In this document: piece by piece, positions 1-8,072 of the stretch
Position numbering within the stretch: position 1 is the first letter of the stretch
Layout: every line of letters begins with the position of its first letter
Source of the DNA: Bacteroidales bacterium UBA755
Lineage (GTDB): Bacteria > Bacteroidota > Bacteroidia > Bacteroidales > UBA932
Reading direction: 5' to 3'
NCBI GenBank assembly: GCA_002297815.1
Contig: DBKH01000074.1
Span: forward strand, 1 to 30,571
Length of the DNA stretch: 30,571 bases
The notes under the pieces: generated by a model
Database searches by the model: none
Told to the model about the DNA's origin: nothing
Seen by the model: only the letters and a program-made list of their open reading frames with translations
Made by a program: the position numbers and the translations under genes

Positions 1-1757
<1,757 letters not shown>

Positions 1758-1897
1758 CTGTGAATCTCGTGTTGTTGTGAAATTGTATCAACCTAAATCT
1801 CTTTTCGGCTAATCTATTTCTTTTCACTTACCTCGTTGTAATCTCTCAGTATTGTCAATGATCTTGCTTTTTGTTCCGCTTCTTCCGAAACGGGCTG

Positions 1898-1928
1898 CAA
1901 AGATACGGACTTTTTCTTTACCTCCAAA
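1898..1928 (-). promoter_or_regulatory. Bacteroidota-type promoter for 23S rRNA
   Basis: On the minus strand there is TTTG, exactly 19 bases, then TATCTTTG, which matches the Bacteroidota primary sigma consensus (-33 TTTG, -7 TAnnTTTG). Just upstream (1929-1960) runs of A and T resemble an UP element, as expected for a strong rRNA promoter. Transcription should start near 1890 and run into the 23S gene. Confidence 0.8.
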
Positions 1929-1964
1929 TTTTTTTTGATATTTTTTCATAAAAATTTTTCAGGG

Positions 1965-1996
1965 TTGGGGTTTTTCACCTTAATATAGTATATTTG
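1965..1996 (+). promoter_or_regulatory. Candidate promoter for the OPT-pepT pair
   Basis: TTG at 1965-1967, 21 bases, then TATATTTG at 1989-1996. The spacing is slightly longer than the usual 19 to 20. It would give a leader of about 210 bases containing the three stem-loop repeats before the OPT start. It is divergent from the 23S promoter. Confidence 0.5.
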
Positions 1997-2027
1997 TTTT
2001 TGTGTTGGGGTGTTAGGTGCTTCTTTT

Positions 2028-2155
2028 GTCACTTCGACAGGCTCAGCGAACGGAAAGGCTAGATTAGTGGCTAGTGACAGGGCGCTTCGACAGGCTCAGC
2101 GACCTCAGCGACCTCAGCGGCCGGGAAGCTGCGGTCCCTGAGCTTGTCGAAGGGA
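2028..2155. repeat. Dispersed stem-loop repeat, three copies
   Basis: Copies at 2028-2050 and 2081-2104 are forward and the copy at 2133-2155 is reverse. The core is TTCGACARGCTCAG with short complementary arms. The copies use different arms (CACT/AGCG, CGCT/AGCG and CCCT/AGGG), so the hairpin is largely kept while its stem sequence changes. They lie in the leader of the OPT gene. Confidence 0.85.
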
Positions 2156-2210
2156 CTAAAGGAACAAAAGGAACTAGAAGGAATAAAACAAAGAACAAAA
2201 ATAACAATCA

Positions 2211-4178
2211 ATGAAAGAAACAAGAAATTCATTGCCGGAGAACGCTCAGAGGGAGCTAGCACCGGGAGAAGAGTACAAGCCGCTGTTGGGGGCGGAAAGG
2301 AAATGGGCGGAGGTGACGCCATATTCAGTAACCTTGGGTCTGCTGATGGTGGTGATTTTCTCCGCGGCAGCTGCTTACCTTGGGCTGCGCGTTGGGCAGG
2401 TCTTTGAGGCTGCTATTCCTATCGCTATTATTGCTGTGGGATTGACCAGTGCCTTGGGCAAAAAGGAAGGTCTGGGGCAGAATGTCATCATCCAGTCCAT
2501 CGGAGGCTGTTCCGGGGCCGTGGTGGCAGGTGCGATATTCACACTCCCGGCCATCTACATTTTGGGAGTGGATGTCAATTTCATGCAAATGTTCCTTTCG
2601 TCACTGCTTGGCGGTGTTTTAGGAATATTATTCCTCATCCCTTTCCGGAAATATTTCGTAAAAGAGATGCACGGGAAATATCCTTTCCCAGAGGCGACAG
2701 CGACTACCCAGATCCTCGTGAGCGGTGAAGGTGGAGGCAAGGGAGCAGGAACGCTTTTGGTGAGCGGCCTTATCGGAGGCCTTTACGACTTCATTGTCAG
2801 CACTTTTGGTGCGTGGGCAGACACGGTGAGCACAACCGTGATGGGATTCGGACAGACAATCGCTGACAAGGCTAAGGTCGTGCTGAAACTGAACACCGGA
2901 GCGGCAGTGTTGGGCCTTGGCTACATCGTCGGCCTTAAATATGCCTTCATCATCTGCTGCGGAAGTTTTCTGGTGTGGCTGGTAATCATTCCGCTGATGA
3001 ATCTTATCTGGGGTGATCAAGTGATTGATTTGATGGGGACTGGAGTAACCATGACAATTGGGGAGATGAGCCCCGACCAGATATTCAAGGATTATGCAAG
3101 GCACATCGGAATCGGTGGTATCGCGACTGCCGGAATCATTGGCATCATCAAGTCGTTCGGTGTAATCAAGTCGGCTGTTGGTCTGGCAGTCAGCGAGTTC
3201 GGAAAGAAAGGTGGCAAGGTTGAGAACACCGAGAGGACGCAGGAGGATATTCCTATGAAGACCATCGTGTTCGGAATTGTGCTGACGCTTCTGGCGGTGT
3301 TCGCTTTCTTCGCTTTCGGTGGGGTAGTGAACAACATCTGGCAGGCGGTCGTGGGACTTCTGATAGTTGCGGTAATCTCGTTCCTATTCACAACTGTGGC
3401 AGCCAACGCCATCGCCATCGTGGGAACGAACCCAGTGAGCGGAATGACGCTTATGACGCTGATCATCGCAGCGCTTATCCTTGTTGGAGTGGGACTTAAG
3501 GGTAATGCTGGAATGGCCGCGGCTCTGTTCATCGGAGGAGTTGTCTGCACAGCGCTGTCGGTAGCAGGGTCGTTCATCACAGATTTGAAAATCGGCTACT
3601 GGATCGGTAGTACTCCAAAGAAGCAGGAAGGTTGGAAGTTCGTGGGTGTGGCCGTGGCAGCAGCGACGGTCTGCGGAGTGATGCTCGTGCTAAACAAGAC
3701 TTACGGATTCGTCGGAGATCAGGCACTTGTGGCTCCTCAAGCGAATGCGATGGCAGCAGTGATTCAGCCTATGATGAACGGTGGTGGTGCTCCATGGCTG
3801 CTTTACGGAATCGGTGCGGTGCTGGCCATCGTGCTTACTTTCTTCAAGATACCAGCTTTGGCGTTCGCGCTTGGAATGTTCATTCCAATCGACCTTAACC
3901 TGCCGCTGCTGGTGGGTGGTGCGATTTCCTGGTACGTTAGTACACGTTCTAAGGACAAGGCTCTGAACGAGGCACGCCTGAACAAGGGTACGTTGATCGC
4001 ATCCGGGTTCATAGCCGGTGGTGCTTTGATGGGAGTTGTGAGCGCACTGTTGAAGTTCTTCAACGTGGATTGGTTTATGTCCGGTTGGAACGCTCAGTAC
4101 GGTGAGGCGATTGCGATCATTCCGTTCATCGGAATCATTGCTTACACTGTGATTGCTTCTTTGAAGGCTAAGGAATAA
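2211..4178 (+). CDS. OPT family oligopeptide transporter
   Basis: This is a 655-residue, very hydrophobic protein. A short polar N-terminus (about 1-35) leads into the OPT signature region TPYSVTLGLLMVVIFSAAAA, followed by LGLRVGQVFEAAIPIAII. I judge about 14 to 16 membrane segments. OPT proteins of this bacterial type import small peptides by proton symport across the inner membrane; the exact substrate cannot be read from sequence, and some relatives carry metal chelates. The next gene, 79 bases downstream on the same strand, is peptidase T, so uptake of tri- or oligopeptides followed by cleavage is the simplest reading. The start at 2211 fits the family N-terminus; an overlapping frame at 2144 is a shadow. 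Two stem-loop repeats fill the gap to pepT. Confidence 0.93.
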   Translation: MKETRNSLPENAQRELAPGEEYKPLLGAERKWAEVTPYSVTLGLLMVVIFSAAAAYLGLRVGQVFEAAIPIAIIAVGLTSALGKKEGLGQNVIIQSIGGCSGAVVAGAIFTLPAIYILGVDVNFMQMFLSSLLGGVLGILFLIPFRKYFVKEMHGKYPFPEATATTQILVSGEGGGKGAGTLLVSGLIGGLYDFIVSTFGAWADTVSTTVMGFGQTIADKAKVVLKLNTGAAVLGLGYIVGLKYAFIICCGSFLVWLVIIPLMNLIWGDQVIDLMGTGVTMTIGEMSPDQIFKDYARHIGIGGIATAGIIGIIKSFGVIKSAVGLAVSEFGKKGGKVENTERTQEDIPMKTIVFGIVLTLLAVFAFFAFGGVVNNIWQAVVGLLIVAVISFLFTTVAANAIAIVGTNPVSGMTLMTLIIAALILVGVGLKGNAGMAAALFIGGVVCTALSVAGSFITDLKIGYWIGSTPKKQEGWKFVGVAVAAATVCGVMLVLNKTYGFVGDQALVAPQANAMAAVIQPMMNGGGAPWLLYGIGAVLAIVLTFFKIPALAFALGMFIPIDLNLPLLVGGAISWYVSTRSKDKALNEARLNKGTLIASGFIAGGALMGVVSALLKFFNVDWFMSGWNAQYGEAIAIIPFIGIIAYTVIASLKAKE

Positions 4179-4183
4179 AAATC

Positions 4184-4237
4184 GGTCACTGAGCCTGCCG
4201 AAGTGACTTTCCGGGCGCTTCGACAAGCTCAGCGACC
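4184..4237. repeat. Dispersed stem-loop repeat, two copies
   Basis: A reverse copy at 4184-4207 (arms CACT/AGTG) is followed by a forward copy at 4214-4237 (CGCT/AGCG). Together they occupy most of the 79-base gap between the OPT gene and pepT. They could act as an intra-operon hairpin that affects mRNA stability; that is inference. Confidence 0.85.
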
Positions 4238-4257
4238 GTGGAAAAAAGAATATAACA

Positions 4258-5478
4258 ATGGAAAAAGTTTTAGACAGGTTCCTGAGGTACGTCAGCATTG
4301 ACACTCAGTCGAACGAGGAATCAGAAAGCCAGCCATCAGCGGAAAAGGAGCTGAATCTGCTCCGGATGCTACGCGATGAGCTTCAGGCTCTGGGAGTGGA
4401 AGCCACTCTTGATGAATATGGTTACGTGATGGGGTCAATCCCTTCTAACATCGAGGCGAAAGTGCCGGCAATTGGCTTCATCGCCCATGTGGACACGGCT
4501 CCTGACGCTTCGGGGGCGAACATCAAGCCTCAGATCATCAATGAATATGATGGTGGGGATATTCCTTTAAAAGGGGTGCCGGGGTTGGCGCTGAAGCCTT
4601 CGGAGTTCCCGGAAATGCTTCATTATGTGGGGCAGACGCTCATCACCACCGATGGAACCACCCTTCTGGGCGCAGACGACAAGGCCGGTGTGGCCGAGAT
4701 TATGGATGCGGTGCAGTACATCGTGGAGCATCCGGAGTTCAAGCACGGTGAGATCAAGATCGGGTTCACTCCGGACGAGGAGATTGGGCGCGGTGTGGTG
4801 AAGTTCGATGTCAAGAAGTTCGGGGCTGAATATGCCTACACGATGGACGGAGGAGAGATCGGTGAGTTGGAGTTCGAGAACTTCAACGCGGCTTCGGCTA
4901 AAATCCACATCCAGGGCCGCAACGTGCATCCGGGCTATGCGAAGGGCAAGATGAAGAACGCGATTCTTATCGCAATGGAGATGAATGGGTTGCTGCCGGT
5001 TCAGCAGAGGCCGGAATACACCGAGGGCTACGAGGGTTTCTTCCATGTCGTCGGCATCAACGGCTCTGTGGAGGAGGCTGATGTGACTTACATCATCCGT
5101 GACCATGACCGTGCTGAGTTCGAGAACAAAAAAACCATCATGCAGAAATGCGTGGACTTCATCAATGTGAAGTACGGAGAAGGTACCGCGACAGCCGTGA
5201 TTAAGGATCAGTACTACAACATGCGTGAGCAGGTAGAGCCTCACTATCATGTGGTGGAGAAGGCTGTGAAGGCGATGGAGATGGCCGGAATCAAGCCGAA
5301 GATTCAACCAATCCGCGGAGGCACCGATGGGGCCAACCTGAGTTTCAAGGGCTTGCCTTGCCCGAACATATTCGCTGGCGGTCTGAACTTCCACGGCAAG
5401 ATGGAGTTCGTGCCACTCCAAAGCATCGAGAAGGCCTCTCAGGTCATCCTCAACATCATCTCGCTTTACGCGGAGTAG
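4258..5478 (+). CDS. pepT: Peptidase T (tripeptide aminopeptidase)
   Basis: This is a 406-residue M20-family zinc aminopeptidase that releases the N-terminal residue of tripeptides in the cytoplasm. Expected metal and catalytic residues are present: H77 and D79 in HVDTAPD, D140 and D141 in GADDKAG, E174 and E175 in PDEEIG, D197 in MDGGE, and H379 in NFHGKMEF. The length matches the usual value of about 405 to 410. It follows the OPT transporter on the same strand, which suggests joint peptide use. It converges with kbl, and a hairpin at 5491-5531 separates the two. The ATG at 4258 gives the standard N-terminus. Confidence 0.97.
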   Translation: MEKVLDRFLRYVSIDTQSNEESESQPSAEKELNLLRMLRDELQALGVEATLDEYGYVMGSIPSNIEAKVPAIGFIAHVDTAPDASGANIKPQIINEYDGGDIPLKGVPGLALKPSEFPEMLHYVGQTLITTDGTTLLGADDKAGVAEIMDAVQYIVEHPEFKHGEIKIGFTPDEEIGRGVVKFDVKKFGAEYAYTMDGGEIGELEFENFNAASAKIHIQGRNVHPGYAKGKMKNAILIAMEMNGLLPVQQRPEYTEGYEGFFHVVGINGSVEEADVTYIIRDHDRAEFENKKTIMQKCVDFINVKYGEGTATAVIKDQYYNMREQVEPHYHVVEKAVKAMEMAGIKPKIQPIRGGTDGANLSFKGLPCPNIFAGGLNFHGKMEFVPLQSIEKASQVILNIISLYAE

Positions 5479-5490
5479 TTTGTTGTACAG

Positions 5491-5531
5491 AAAGTCCCGG
5501 ACGCTTCGACAAGTTCAGCACCCGGGACTTT
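5491..5531. terminator. Hairpin between pepT and kbl, with embedded repeat
   Basis: AAAGTCCCGG at 5491-5500 and its complement CCCGGGACTTT at 5521-5531 form an outer stem. The interior (5501-5520) is a degenerate copy of the dispersed stem-loop repeat. It lies between convergent genes, so a terminator working in both directions is likely. There is no long T tract, so rho-independent function is not certain. Confidence 0.55.
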
Positions 5532-5552
5532 GGCATATTCATAAATTGTTTA

Positions 5553-6743
5553 TTACTTGATGACACCGAGTTCCTTGCCGACTTTGATGAAGGCGGTGAT
5601 GGCTTTGTCTAGGTGCTCGCGCTTGTGGGCGGCTGAGAGCTGGACACGGATGCGAGCTTGGCCTTTCGGGACAACCGGGTAGTAGAAGCCGGTCACAAAT
5701 ATTCCCTCATCAGCCATTTTGGCAGCGAACTTCTGGGAAAGAGGCGCATCGTAGAGCATTACGGCGCAGATGGCGCTTTGGGTCGGCTTGATGTCGAATC
5801 CAGCAGCCAGCATCTTGTCTCGGAAGTAGCTCACGTTCTCCTGCTGGCGGTCGTGGAGTTCGTTGCTTTCCTTGAGCATCTTGAACATCTCGATGCCAGC
5901 GGCAACGATCATCGGTGGCAGGGAGTTGGAGAAGAGATAAGGGCGTGAGCGCTGGCGAAGCATGTCGATGATCTCCTTGCGGCCTGTGGTGAATCCACCG
6001 ACGGTGCCGCCGAAGGCTTTTCCGAGGGTGCCAGTGAATATGTCGATGCGGCCGTAGCAATTGAACTGCTCAGCGACTCCGTGGCCGGTCTTGCCGACAA
6101 CTCCCGCGGAATGACTCTCGTCCACCATCACGAGGGCGTCATATTTCTCAGCCAGCTCGCAGATCTTGTCCATCGGGGCGACATTGCCGTCCATCGAGAA
6201 GACTCCATCGGTGCAGATGATGCGGAACCTCTGAGCCTGAGCCTCTTGGAGGCAACGCTCTAGGTCAGCCATGTCCGCGTTGGCGTAGCGGTAACGGACG
6301 GCCTTGCAGAGGCGCACACCATCAATGATGGAGGCGTGGTTTAGGGAGTCTGAGATGATCGCGTCATCAGCTGTCAGAAGCGGCTCGAAAACTCCACCAT
6401 TAGCATCGAAACATGATGCGTAAAGGATTGTGTCTTCTGTGTGGAAGAAGTCAGAGATTGCGGCCTCAAGCTCTTTGTGCAGATCCTGAGTTCCACAAAT
6501 GAAACGTACTGAGGACATTCCGAATCCCCTCTCGTCCATGGCTTTCTTCGCAGCTTCGATGAGCCTTGGAGAATCAGCTAGTCCAAGATAGTTGTTGGCG
6601 CAGAAGTTAAGAGCCTTGCTGCCGTCCTGAAGAGTGATCTCAGCTGATTGGGCTGAGGCAATGTTTCTCTCATTCTTGTAGAGTCCGGCTTCCTTGATGG
6701 AGGCGAGCTCTGCCTTTAGATGTTCCTGGAATTTTCCGTACAT
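5553..6743 (-). CDS. kbl: Glycine C-acetyltransferase (2-amino-3-ketobutyrate CoA ligase)
   Basis: This is a 396-residue fold-type I PLP enzyme of the alpha-oxoamine synthase family. It converts 2-amino-3-ketobutyrate and CoA into glycine and acetyl-CoA. Visible features are FCANNYLGLA near the N-terminus, VMVDESHSAG with the PLP-binding D208 and H211, and the Schiff-base lysine K242 in TGTLGKAFGG. The length matches E. coli Kbl (398). Its divergent neighbour is the SDR-type threonine 3-dehydrogenase that makes its substrate, which strongly favours Kbl over the related 5-aminolevulinate, serine palmitoyl or 8-amino-7-oxononanoate synthases. A -7 element TATATTTG lies at 6782-6789. Confidence 0.95.
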   Translation of the reverse strand: MYGKFQEHLKAELASIKEAGLYKNERNIASAQSAEITLQDGSKALNFCANNYLGLADSPRLIEAAKKAMDERGFGMSSVRFICGTQDLHKELEAAISDFFHTEDTILYASCFDANGGVFEPLLTADDAIISDSLNHASIIDGVRLCKAVRYRYANADMADLERCLQEAQAQRFRIICTDGVFSMDGNVAPMDKICELAEKYDALVMVDESHSAGVVGKTGHGVAEQFNCYGRIDIFTGTLGKAFGGTVGGFTTGRKEIIDMLRQRSRPYLFSNSLPPMIVAAGIEMFKMLKESNELHDRQQENVSYFRDKMLAAGFDIKPTQSAICAVMLYDAPLSQKFAAKMADEGIFVTGFYYPVVPKGQARIRVQLSAAHKREHLDKAITAFIKVGKELGVIK

Positions 6744-6781
6744 ATCTAATAAAATTTTAAAACGTTTCGATTTCGCAGTGA

Positions 6782-6789
6782 CAAATATA
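6782..6789 (-). promoter_or_regulatory. -7 element for kbl
   Basis: The minus strand reads TATATTTG, a match to TAnnTTTG, and would give a leader of about 35 bases before the kbl ATG at 6743. No clear TTG is seen at the -33 spacing. Confidence 0.55.
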
Positions 6790-6851
6790 TCAATTTTTGA
6801 GAAAATTGTTTAGATTTTGACATTACTAAGGCCATATATCGGAAAATAATG

Positions 6852-6859
6852 TAAATTTG
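6852..6859 (+). promoter_or_regulatory. -7 element for tdh
   Basis: TAAATTTG matches TAnnTTTG and lies about 35 bases before the tdh ATG. It is about 60 bases from the divergent kbl element, so a shared regulator could act on both genes. The -33 element is not obvious. Confidence 0.55.
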
Positions 6860-6894
6860 CACTTGCTAATTTAGCAATAAACAAGCGATCTGCA

Positions 6895-7848
6895 ATGAAA
6901 AATGTACTAGTGATAGGTTCGACCGGACAAATCGGATCCGAGCTGACAATGAAAATCAGGAATATGTACCCGGAAGGCAACGTTGTCGCCGGCTACATCA
7001 AAGGTGCTGAACCCAAGGGGATTCTGCTCGAAAGCGGCCCCGCTGAGGAGGCTGACGTCTGCAATGGGGAGCAGCTTCTTGGAATCGTGAAGAAGTACAA
7101 CATCGACACGATCTATAATCTGGCGGCCCTGCTTTCAGCCGTGGCAGAAAAGAAGCCTCAGCTGGCATGGCACATCCAGATTGATGGGCTCATGAATATT
7201 CTTGAAATCGCAAGAGAGAACAATGTCGCGGTGTTTACCCCATCTTCAATCGGCTCGTTCGGTCCGGAGACCCCTCACCAGAACACTCCGCAGGACACCA
7301 TCCAGAGACCACGCTCGATGTACGGTGTGACCAAGGTGGCCACTGAATTGCTCAGTGACTACTATCACACAAAGTACGGTGTTGACACTCGTTCCGTAAG
7401 ATTTCCGGGGTTGATTTCCAACGTCACCCTTCCAGGTGGTGGCACGACGGACTATGCGGTTGAGATCTACTACGCTGCCGTGAAAGGAGAAGAATTTGTG
7501 TGCCCTATTGCTGCCGGGACATTCATGGACATGATGTACATGCCGGACGCGTTGAAGGCTGCTGTGGACATCATGAATGCAGATCCTTCTAAATTGAAGC
7601 ATCGCAATTCGTTCAACATCGCCTCAATGAGTTTCGATCCAGAGATTCTTCGCAAGAAGATTGAGGAGCATATTCCTGGATTCAAGATGCGCTATGAGGT
7701 TGATCCTGTCCGTCAGGCAATTGCTGACTCTTGGCCGGATAAAATGGATGATTCCTGCGCTCGCGAGGAGTGGGGATGGACACCGTCTTACGATTTGGAG
7801 ACGATGACTGTTGACATGATTGACGCTCTTAAGAAGAAACTTCTCTAA
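6895..7848 (+). CDS. L-threonine 3-dehydrogenase, SDR (epimerase-like) type
   Basis: This 317-residue protein has an extended short-chain dehydrogenase fold. The NAD-binding motif GSTGQIGS begins at residue 8 and the catalytic pair is Y143 and K147 in SMYGVTKVA. Further marks are PSSIGSFGPETP around 117-127 and DMMYMPDA near 210. This is the pattern of UDP-galactose-epimerase-like threonine dehydrogenases known from Bacteroidota such as Flavobacterium, which oxidise threonine to 2-amino-3-ketobutyrate. It is not the zinc-dependent type. Divergence from kbl supports the assignment, because the pair completes the threonine to glycine plus acetyl-CoA route. A terminator follows at 7872. Confidence 0.93.
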   Translation: MKNVLVIGSTGQIGSELTMKIRNMYPEGNVVAGYIKGAEPKGILLESGPAEEADVCNGEQLLGIVKKYNIDTIYNLAALLSAVAEKKPQLAWHIQIDGLMNILEIARENNVAVFTPSSIGSFGPETPHQNTPQDTIQRPRSMYGVTKVATELLSDYYHTKYGVDTRSVRFPGLISNVTLPGGGTTDYAVEIYYAAVKGEEFVCPIAAGTFMDMMYMPDALKAAVDIMNADPSKLKHRNSFNIASMSFDPEILRKKIEEHIPGFKMRYEVDPVRQAIADSWPDKMDDSCAREEWGWTPSYDLETMTVDMIDALKKKLL

Positions 7849-7871
7849 AAGAGACTCTTACAATAAAGGGA

Positions 7872-7907
7872 AAAGGGCTGGCCGCCAAGGTCAGTCCTTT
7901 ATTTTTT
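7872..7907 (+). terminator. Rho-independent terminator of tdh
   Basis: A 12-bp stem (AAAGGGCTGGCC with GGTCAGTCCTTT, two G-U pairs) closes a 5-base loop and is followed by ATTTTTTG. It lies 23 bases after the tdh stop. Confidence 0.85.
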
Positions 7908-7911
7908 GTTA

Positions 7912-8039
7912 GGCGCTTCGACAGGCTCAGCGACCGATAGCGGTTAGGCGCTTCGACAAGCTTAGCGACTGGTAGCGGCTAGGTGCTTCGACAAGCTCAG
8001 CGACCGGTGGACGTTGGTCACTGAGCTTGTCGAAGTGAC
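7912..8039. repeat. Stem-loop repeat array: three tandem copies plus one inverted
   Basis: Forward copies start at 7912, 7947 and 7982, an exact 35-base period, with related 11-base linkers (GATAGCGGTTA, GGTAGCGGCTA and a diverged third). A reverse copy with CACT/AGTG arms lies at 8016-8039. The array sits between the ends of the convergent tdh and OstA-like genes. Confidence 0.85.
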
Positions 8040-8072
8040 GAGTTAATCGAAGTGCCCCTTCGCCTGATGGCT

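Larger units (their letters stand above)
1758..2210. other. Intergenic region: 23S leader, divergent promoters, repeats
   Basis: This 453-base stretch holds no protein gene. On the minus strand it has about 135 bases of leader before the 23S gene. The part near 1830-1870 (complement contains ATCATTGACAATACTGAGAG) resembles the spacer that normally lies between tRNA-Ala and 23S in Bacteroidota operons. Positions 1898-1928 are a minus-strand promoter and 1965-1996 a plus-strand promoter, separated by very A/T-rich DNA. Positions 2028-2155 hold three copies of the dispersed stem-loop repeat. No tRNA cloverleaf was found here. Confidence 0.8.

Noticed and set aside
3690..5421. Long minus-strand frames opposite OPT and pepT (204 and 284 codons)
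   Set aside because: They are antisense shadows of well-supported genes in a G+C-moderate genome; no motifs.
7912..8039. Possible CRISPR array, since repeats recur with a regular 35-base period
   Set aside because: Linkers are only 11 bases and similar to one another, the repeat occurs all over the window, and no cas genes are present.
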